The translations under genes were made by a program, and so were the position numbers. This document shows positions 6,873 to 11,482 of a stretch of DNA of 11,482 nt, piece after piece; position 1 is the first letter of the stretch, and each line of letters begins with the position of its first letter. Under the pieces are notes generated by a model. That model made no database searches, was not told the origin of the DNA, and saw only the letters and a program-made list of their open reading frames with translations. The DNA comes from Roseiarcus sp049513815 (lineage in GTDB: Bacteria; Pseudomonadota; Alphaproteobacteria; Rhizobiales; Beijerinckiaceae), in the NCBI GenBank assembly GCA_049513815.1, contig JBEKVR010000156.1:1-11482 (forward strand), given 5' to 3'.

Positions 6873-6934
6873 GCCCGCCATTGGCATCATCCTCTCAGAA
6901 CGCGGCCGGCGAGCCGCGACAGGAGGAGCCGACG

Positions 6935-7288
6935 ATGACGCCAGCCAACGCCACGCCCTCGCGCGCTCTTCTTTCGCTGCGGCGCGTCGCGGCCGCCGTG
7001 GCCGCGCTCGCCGCGCCGACCTTGACCGCGAGCGCCTACGCCGCCGACGTCGATCACGGCGAGACGTTGGCGAAGCGTTGGTGCGCGGCCTGCCACATCG
7101 TCGCGCCCGACCAGACGCACGGCCAGGACAACGTGGCGCCATTCGCGACGATCGCCAAGATTCCGGGTTTCGACGCCGATCTGATCGCGCGTTTCCTGAT
7201 GAACCCGCACCCGAAAATGCCGGACATGCAGCTGTCGCGCGACGAGGCGGACGACCTGGCGGCTTATGTCGTCCGGCAGGCCAAGTAG
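6935..7288 (+). CDS. Small exported c-type cytochrome
   Basis: The product is a 117-residue periplasmic electron carrier. A Sec signal peptide covers about residues 1-36: ALLSLRR, a hydrophobic alanine-rich core at 19-35, and likely cleavage after AYA. That leaves a mature protein of about 80 residues, typical of compact class I cytochromes. CAACH (50-54) is the haem attachment motif with His54 as proximal ligand. Met95 in HPKMPDMQLS is the likely distal ligand, with Met98 as an alternative. The C-terminal helix SRDEADDLAAYVVRQ (101-115) is the usual class I ending. The start at 6935 has a strong AGGAGGAG site at 6921-6928; a longer frame from 6821 begins at the terminator and is unlikely. 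The gene has its own leader and converges on the DUF1501 gene, seven bases away. Its redox partners are unknown. Confidence 0.9.
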   Translation: MTPANATPSRALLSLRRVAAAVAALAAPTLTASAYAADVDHGETLAKRWCAACHIVAPDQTHGQDNVAPFATIAKIPGFDADLIARFLMNPHPKMPDMQLSRDEADDLAAYVVRQAK

Positions 7289-7304
7289 CGGCGCGTCACG
7301 CCGC
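7288..7304. terminator. Hairpin at the convergent ends of the cytochrome and DUF1501 genes
   Basis: GCGGCG (7288-7293) and CGCCGC (7299-7304) flank a five-base loop. The hairpin spans the end of the cytochrome stop codon and the DUF1501 stop codon on the other strand. Only seven bases separate the genes, so this is the one place a shared bidirectional terminator could sit. No T tract follows on either strand, which makes efficient intrinsic termination doubtful. Confidence 0.3.
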
Positions 7305-8525
7305 GACCAGGCCCTTCATCGGCGCGACGCCGAGCGTGTCGGGAAACACCGACCGCGCCAGCGTCTCGGCCGACAGGCCGAGATGTTCGGCGAGCACCCC
7401 CTTGAGCACCGAGCGCAGATCGGTCGTCGGCTTGAGGTCGCGCTGCTCGTAGAGCTCCGCGACCTTGAGGCCGGGCCAGTCGGCGACGACTCGGCCGCCG
7501 GCGAGCGCGCCGCCGGCGAGGAAGGCGACCGTCGCCGTGCCGTGGTCGGTGCCGACGGTGCCGTTGATGCGGGCGGTGCGGCCGAACTCGGTAATCGCCA
7601 CGATGATGGTGTCGTTCCAGCGCGGTCCGAGCTCGCTCTCGAACGCGGCGAAGGCGCCGTCGAGACCGCCGAGCAATTGCGCCAGGCGGCCCGTCGCGCC
7701 GCCCTCATTGGCGTGCGTGTCCCAACCGTCGAAGGCCAGCGCGCCGACGCGCGGGCCGTCGTCGATCGCCATCAGCCGCGCCGCGCCTTCGGCCGCCTTG
7801 CGCATCAGCAACGCGACGTCGCCGCCCGGCTTGAGCGCATCCATGCCCTGGCGATTGGCGAGCCGATCGGCGTCGAGCCCGGCCTGCAGCGCCTTGCCGA
7901 GCGCCGGATCCGAATGGTTGTAGAGATCCATCAGCCGCGCCAGGAGGTCGTCGCTCGGCGCAGCGAGGCCCGAGGGCGCCCAGCCGAGGATCGGCGCCGG
8001 GCCGCGGATGACCAGCGGCGCAGTCGCGCCGACCGCCAACGCCCGCGCGCCGCCGACCCGTTCGCCGGCCGGCAGCGCCGCAACAGCGCGGTTGAGCCAA
8101 CCGCTGTCGACCCGGCCCGGTCCCGGCATGCCGCTTTCGAGCGCGTCCTGGCCGTCGAAATGCGAGCGCTCACGATAATTTGTCGCCGCCGCGTGGACCA
8201 CCAGCGCCTGCTTGGCGTCGTACAGCCGGGCGAAATTGACCATCGCCGGATTGAGGCCGAAGAAATCGCTGAGCCGCAACGCCGGATGCGGCCCGTCCCA
8301 GCGCAACGCCAGCGCGCCGTGCAAGTCGGAATAGCCCGCATCGCCGATTGGCGCGACGGCGGAGAGCCCGTCGAGGGCGCCGCGCAGCACGACGACGACG
8401 AGGCGCGGATCGCGCGTCCCCGCCGCGCTCGCCCAACGCGGGATCGTCGCGGCGGCGAAGGTCGCGCCGGCGAAGCTCAAGATCTGGCGGCGGCTCGGAT
8501 GCGGCCATGCGTCTGAGGCGTTCAT
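7296..8525 (-). CDS. Tat-exported DUF1501 protein (sulfatase-like fold)
   Basis: This is a 409-residue protein of the DUF1501 family, which is related to the alkaline phosphatase/sulfatase superfamily; its enzymatic role is not established. The N-terminus has a twin-arginine signal: SRRQIL at 11-16, a hydrophobic AGATFAAATIP stretch, and a likely cut after WASA near residue 34. A folded, possibly metal-bearing protein is therefore probably exported to the periplasm by Tat. Family landmarks are LVVVVLRGALDGLSAVAP (42-59), YRERSHFDGQD (117-127), FDGWDTHAN (265-273), ITEFGRTARINGT (311-323) and GTDHGTA (325-331). His271, Glu313, Asp327 and His328 are candidate metal or active-site residues. The ATG is three bases after the DUF1800 stop, with a GGAGG site inside the upstream gene's last codons, indicating coupled translation. 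Confidence 0.9.
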   Translation of the reverse strand: MNASDAWPHPSRRQILSFAGATFAAATIPRWASAAGTRDPRLVVVVLRGALDGLSAVAPIGDAGYSDLHGALALRWDGPHPALRLSDFFGLNPAMVNFARLYDAKQALVVHAAATNYRERSHFDGQDALESGMPGPGRVDSGWLNRAVAALPAGERVGGARALAVGATAPLVIRGPAPILGWAPSGLAAPSDDLLARLMDLYNHSDPALGKALQAGLDADRLANRQGMDALKPGGDVALLMRKAAEGAARLMAIDDGPRVGALAFDGWDTHANEGGATGRLAQLLGGLDGAFAAFESELGPRWNDTIIVAITEFGRTARINGTVGTDHGTATVAFLAGGALAGGRVVADWPGLKVAELYEQRDLKPTTDLRSVLKGVLAEHLGLSAETLARSVFPDTLGVAPMKGLVAA

Positions 8526-8528
8526 CGC

Positions 8529-9977
8529 TTACCTCCGTTGGAATTCGGGCGACAGGATCAGCAGCGCATAGGCCTGCTCGCGCGTCTCGGCGCGGGCCAC
8601 CGCTTCGCGCGTCGCGCGCGATGCGGTCGGGCCGAGCACGTCCTCGAGCAGCGCCGTCGGCTTCGGCGCATCCTTGATTTGGGCGGCGAAGCGCGTCGCC
8701 AGCTCGACGCGCGTCTTCATGCCCTCGGGCGAGGCCCAGGCGGCGATGCTGTCGTCGGAATAGCCGTTGGGACCGCCGGGCTGCCAGAGCGGCATGCCGA
8801 GCAGATCGAGCGCCGACAGCGCCGGACCGGCGTCGCTCGGGCTGCGGCCGAAAGCGCGGTAGGCGGCGACCGTCAGCTCCCAGGGATTGCGCACCTTGGC
8901 CGCCGGCGCCCGCCAGGCCGCGTCGTCGTCGACGAGCGCGCGCGCGAGCGCGGCAAGGTCGCCGTCGCTGTCGCGAAACGTCTTGGCGAGCCGCGCCGCC
9001 AGGGCCGGATCAGGCGCGTCGGCGACGAAGTGGCGCGCGAACTTCGTAGCGACGTGCTCGGCTGTCGCCGGCTCGCGGGCAAGGTCGGCGAACGCCGCCT
9101 CGCCCTGCGCGACGCCGTCCTCGACATAGAGGCGGCCGCGAACCGTCGCCGCCAGCGGCTCGTGGGCGTTGGGATTGAAGGCGAAGGCGCCCGGCTCGCC
9201 GAGCTTGCCGTCGCGCCCGACGATCGTCCAGCCGGTGAGGATATAGGCGAGCTGGGTGACGTCGTTCTGGGTGTAGCCGGAATCGACGCCCATGGTGTGC
9301 AGCTCGAGGATCTCGCGCGCGAGGTTCTCGTTGAGCCCAGCCTTGTTGTTGTGGCCGGCGATCGAATTGGGGCCGATCGACTGCGCGTTGTCGAGGAAGC
9401 TCAGCATCGCCGGGTGCTGCTCGACCGCGCGCAGCATGTCGGCGAAACGGCCGAGCACATAAGGCCGGATCGCCTCGCGCTCGAACGCGCCGGCGGCGGC
9501 GCGGCAAATGCCGCTCTTGGCGACCGAAACGCAAAAGTGATTCGACCAGAACGCGGTCAGGCGTTCGACGAAGCCGATCGGCGCCGAACAGGCTTGTTCG
9601 AGCCGCGCCTGCGCCTCGGCGCGAAAAACCTGCTGCTCCGGCCGCGGCTCGTTCATCATCGAAGCCGTCGGCGCGACGTCCAAAGGCGAAGGCGACAGCA
9701 GCGCCGCGACGCTCGGCGCCGGCATGCCGAGCAAGGCGAGGCGCGCCGCGTCCTGGCGGTCGCGCTCCAGCTTCCGGCGCCAATCGTCGTCGTAGACGGC
9801 TTGCAGGATCTTCGCCGTCGAAAGAAGGTCGGAGCGGTCGATCCGCGCCCCGCCCTCGGCCGAGAGTTCGGCCAGCAGCGTCTGGCGCGGATCGCCCGAG
9901 CGGACCGCCGCCCCTGGCCTTGCGCCGAGCCCAAATCTATTGAACGCCAGGGTCCAGGCGCTGTCCGCGGCAGCCAT
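8529..9977 (-). CDS. DUF1800 family protein, partner of the DUF1501 gene
   Basis: This is a 482-residue DUF1800 protein of unknown biochemical function; the family is commonly encoded next to DUF1501 genes. Recognisable segments are AFNRFGLGARPGA (11-23), ERLTAFWSNHF (138-148), RPYVLGRFADML (171-182), HPAMLSFLDNAQS (188-200), NENLAREILELHTMGVDSGY (216-235) and LAYILTGWTI (243-252), with WQPGGPNGYSDD near the C terminus. The start at 9977 was chosen because it begins at MAAADSAWTLAFNRFGLG and has GGAG a suitable distance upstream. A longer frame to 10058 adds 27 residues that resemble neither the family nor a good signal peptide. With this start there is no export signal, unlike its partner. 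It is the first gene of a two-gene minus-strand operon. Confidence 0.9.
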   Translation of the reverse strand: MAAADSAWTLAFNRFGLGARPGAAVRSGDPRQTLLAELSAEGGARIDRSDLLSTAKILQAVYDDDWRRKLERDRQDAARLALLGMPAPSVAALLSPSPLDVAPTASMMNEPRPEQQVFRAEAQARLEQACSAPIGFVERLTAFWSNHFCVSVAKSGICRAAAGAFEREAIRPYVLGRFADMLRAVEQHPAMLSFLDNAQSIGPNSIAGHNNKAGLNENLAREILELHTMGVDSGYTQNDVTQLAYILTGWTIVGRDGKLGEPGAFAFNPNAHEPLAATVRGRLYVEDGVAQGEAAFADLAREPATAEHVATKFARHFVADAPDPALAARLAKTFRDSDGDLAALARALVDDDAAWRAPAAKVRNPWELTVAAYRAFGRSPSDAGPALSALDLLGMPLWQPGGPNGYSDDSIAAWASPEGMKTRVELATRFAAQIKDAPKPTALLEDVLGPTASRATREAVARAETREQAYALLILSPEFQRR

Positions 9978-10206
9978 TGTCCGCTCCGTCGTCTGCGCCT
10001 CCCGGCCCGCGCAATTGACGACAACAAGATTGACTGGAAGATGAACGCGAAGACACAAATTCGCGAGCAGCGCCGACGACGCCCTCTTGACGCCGCGCCG
10101 CGCCGGCTCGATCTCCGCTCACAGCGTCAGGCCGGCCGTTGGTCGATTCGCCGGAACAAAAGGATTATATAGACGTTCGCATTCCGCATTCACGAACAGG
10201 ATATCC
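9978..10206. promoter_or_regulatory. Divergent intergenic region between DUF1800 and the response regulator
   Basis: These 229 bases must hold the promoters of the leftward DUF1800-DUF1501 operon and the rightward regulator genes. The most AT-rich stretch, near 10155-10172, contains TATATA (10166-10171), a plausible -10 element for the rightward gene, but no well-spaced -35 element is evident. For the leftward gene I see only a GGAG ribosome-binding site about eight bases before the start. No operator-like palindrome stands out. A promoter is expected here from the gene layout rather than proved by sequence. Confidence 0.35.
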
Positions 10207-10893
10207 ATGCCGCAAACTCGCCGAATCCTCATCGTCGACGACGATACTGAATTGCGGCAGGCGCTGGGCGAACAGCTGTCGCTGCATCCCGAATTCGAAG
10301 TCGCCGAAGCGACCGACGCCGCCGCGGCGCGCCAGGCGACCGTCAGCGCGCCGCCCGACATCGTCATCATGGACGTCGGCCTGCCCGACATGGACGGCCG
10401 CGAGGCGGTCAGGCATTTGCGCGCCGACGGGTTCAAGCGGCCGATTATCATGTTGACCGCCCACGATTCCGACGCCGACACAGTGATGGGCCTCGAGTCG
10501 GGGGCCAACGACTATGTCTCCAAGCCGTTCCGTTTCGCCGTTCTGCTGGCGCGCATCCGTTTGCAACTGCGCCAGCACGACGCGAGCGAGGACGCCGAGT
10601 TCCAGATCGGCCGCTTCACCTTCCGCCCCGCGACCAAGCACCTGGTCGACGCCAAGGGGGTCAAGCTGCGGCTGACCGAGAAGGAGGCCGCGATCCTGCG
10701 TTTCCTCCATCGCGCCCAGCGCCAGGCGGTGCCGCGCGAAACGTTGCTGCGCGACGTCTGGGGCTACAACGCCAACGTCACCACCCATACGCTCGAGACG
10801 CACATCTACCGGCTGCGGCAGAAGATCGAGGACGACCCGACTGAGGCGCGGTTGCTCGTCACCGACGGCGGCGGCTACAAGCTGTTGTCGTGA
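10207..10893 (+). CDS. OmpR/PhoB-type response regulator without an adjacent kinase
   Basis: This is a 228-residue two-component transcription factor. The receiver domain (about 5-120) has the acidic pocket Asp11/Asp12 (ILIVDDD), phospho-acceptor Asp56 (VIMDVGLPDMDG), switch Thr84 (MLTAHDSD) and Lys106 (VSKPF), so it appears able to be phosphorylated. The winged-helix domain (about 132-227) has LTEKEAAILRFL (156-167), the recognition-helix region THTLETHIYRLRQKI (193-207) and the closing GGGYKLL (221-227). The start at 10207 was chosen because MPQTRRILIVDDD is a normal receiver N-terminus; a longer frame from 10087 adds 40 residues unlike the family. The ribosome-binding site is weak (AACAGGA at 10195-10201). 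No histidine kinase gene is in the window. A cyclic-nucleotide-binding-domain gene follows after 25 bases, probably in one operon. Confidence 0.93.
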   Translation: MPQTRRILIVDDDTELRQALGEQLSLHPEFEVAEATDAAAARQATVSAPPDIVIMDVGLPDMDGREAVRHLRADGFKRPIIMLTAHDSDADTVMGLESGANDYVSKPFRFAVLLARIRLQLRQHDASEDAEFQIGRFTFRPATKHLVDAKGVKLRLTEKEAAILRFLHRAQRQAVPRETLLRDVWGYNANVTTHTLETHIYRLRQKIEDDPTEARLLVTDGGGYKLLS

Positions 10894-10918
10894 AAGGTTC
10901 GCGCGGAGCTCTTCGCCC

Positions 10919-11362
10919 ATGAGCCTCGAATCCAACGTCCGGCGCATGGCGGGCACCCGCCCCTTCGACCTGTTGCCGCGCGAGGCGGTGCAGTTGATCG
11001 CCTTCTCCTGCGAGAGGCGGATGCTGAAGGCGGGCGAAACCCTGTTCAACGCCGGCGAGCCAGCCGATTCGGCCTATTTCGTCCTGTCGGGCGAGCTGTC
11101 GCTCGCCATCGACGACGCCGAGCGGCGGGTCGAGCCGGGCGCGCTGGTCGGCGAGACGGCGCTGTTGGCCGAAGTGGTGCGGCGCGCCTCGGCCAAGGCG
11201 ACCGAAGACAGCGAATTGCTGCGCATTCCCGGCGCCGTGTTTCGTCGCGTTTTGTCGGAATTCCCGCGTGCGGCGGTCCAGTTGCGCGCAGCCGCCGTCG
11301 CGCGCGCGCGCGAGCTCGTCAACCAGCTCGACGAAACGCGTGCGCGGCTGTTCGAGAGTTAG
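10919..11362 (+). CDS. Stand-alone cyclic-nucleotide-binding domain protein
   Basis: The product is a 147-residue protein consisting of a CRP-like cNMP-binding domain and little else. Residues 15-38 are the N-terminal helices (FDLLPREAVQLIAF), followed by the beta-roll with GETLFNAGEPADSAYFVLSGEL (39-60). The phosphate-binding cassette is GETALLAEVVRRAS (78-91), where Gly78-Glu79 and Arg88 or Arg89 match the Gly-Glu and Arg that grip the cyclic phosphate in CRP. A C-terminal helix (about 116-145, rich in Arg and Ala) could mediate dimerisation. The helix-turn-helix of CRP/FNR proteins is absent: the frame ends at a clear TAG and no further HTH coding follows. The start has GCGGAG at 10903-10908. 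Its position 25 bases after the response regulator suggests joint function, but ligand and partner are unknown. Confidence 0.88.
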   Translation: MSLESNVRRMAGTRPFDLLPREAVQLIAFSCERRMLKAGETLFNAGEPADSAYFVLSGELSLAIDDAERRVEPGALVGETALLAEVVRRASAKATEDSELLRIPGAVFRRVLSEFPRAAVQLRAAAVARARELVNQLDETRARLFES

Positions 11363-11387
11363 GGCTCGTTCAAGAACAATTGAATCG

Positions 11388-11402
11388 GGCTGGCTGGCTG
11401 GC
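11388..11402 (+). repeat. Short GGCT tandem repeat
   Basis: GGCT occurs three times in a row, followed by GGC, in the non-coding stretch after the cyclic-nucleotide-binding gene. It is short and may be chance or a minor slippage site. The rest of 11363-11463 shows no gene and no convincing terminator. Confidence 0.5.
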
Positions 11403-11463
11403 GGGACATTGGGGCGCGACATGGGGGATTCGCGCCGGGACACGGAGCGGCTAGAATCTCGGC

Positions 11464-11482
11464 ATGATCGACGAGACGGCGA
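11464..11482 (+). CDS. Possible start of a further gene, cut by the window end
   Basis: ATG at 11464 opens a frame, MIDETA, that stays open to the edge. Only six codons are visible, so no function can be proposed. No good ribosome-binding site lies at normal distance; CGGAG at 11443-11447 is too far. However, TAGAAT at 11452-11457 resembles a -10 element ending six bases before the ATG, the spacing of a leaderless transcript. This is a weak call that depends on sequence outside the window. Confidence 0.25.

Noticed and set aside
6821..6934. Extended N-terminus of the cytochrome c
   Set aside because: It would begin in the terminator tail and put about 38 unrelated residues before the signal peptide. 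AGGAGGAG directly before 6935 supports the shorter protein.
7266..8516. Plus-strand frame of 416 codons opposite the DUF1501 gene
   Set aside because: The minus strand encodes a Tat signal and ordered DUF1501 motifs, while this frame gives repetitive Arg-rich sequence. It also overlaps the cytochrome gene end.
9978..10058. Longer DUF1800 start giving a possible signal peptide
   Set aside because: The added residues have only a short hydrophobic stretch, VNLVVVNCAG, with no proper n-region, cleavage site or lipobox, and the family normally begins near the RFGLGA motif.
8538..10172. Plus-strand frame of 544 codons opposite the DUF1800 gene
   Set aside because: It covers nearly all of a gene with clear DUF1800 motifs, and its translation is low-complexity Arg/Gly/Ala-rich with no family features. 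It is a shadow frame.
11368..11377. GTTC-AA-GAAC hairpin after the cyclic-nucleotide-binding gene as a terminator
   Set aside because: The stem is four base pairs with a two-base loop and no T tract, too weak to call.

Overview
The window is GC-rich, gene-dense bacterial chromosome with strong third-position GC bias. The GlnB-GlnA pair, a LacI-controlled CUT2-type sugar transporter and a DUF1800/DUF1501 pair together suggest an alphaproteobacterium, most likely Hyphomicrobiales (a Methylocystis/Beijerinckia-like relative is possible, but this is inference). There is no sign of an insertion sequence, phage, tRNA, rRNA or CRISPR array. No gene-free stretch exceeds about 240 bases.

Layout, left to right. 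(1) 1-1866: nitrogen assimilation. The 3' part of the PII gene glnB is followed 99 bases later by a complete type I glutamine synthetase gene, glnA, which ends in a strong intrinsic terminator. (2) 1867-6818: a four-gene operon for a carbohydrate-type ABC importer. The order is LacI-family regulator, double-domain ATPase, permease, periplasmic binding protein. It opens with a 20-bp perfect palindrome that looks like the regulator's own operator, and closes with a terminator nearly identical to the glnA one. The substrate cannot be named; the binding protein resembles the RbsB/YtfQ group. (3) 6935-7288: a small exported cytochrome c. (4) 7296-9977, minus strand: a DUF1800 gene followed three bases later by a Tat-exported DUF1501 gene, converging on the cytochrome gene. 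(5) 10207-11362, plus strand and divergent from DUF1800: an OmpR/PhoB-type response regulator with no kinase beside it, then a free-standing cyclic-nucleotide-binding domain with no DNA-binding domain. The right edge may hold the first codons of another gene.

How the parts work together. Regions 1 and 2 are conventional: nitrogen sensing with ammonium fixation, and regulated sugar uptake. The least understood part is 6.9-11.4 kb, where three envelope or redox proteins of unclear role sit next to an orphan two-component regulator and a possible second-messenger sensor. The shared terminator module (1824-1872 and 6776-6824) and the nested operator palindrome (1964-1983) are the clearest non-coding signals.
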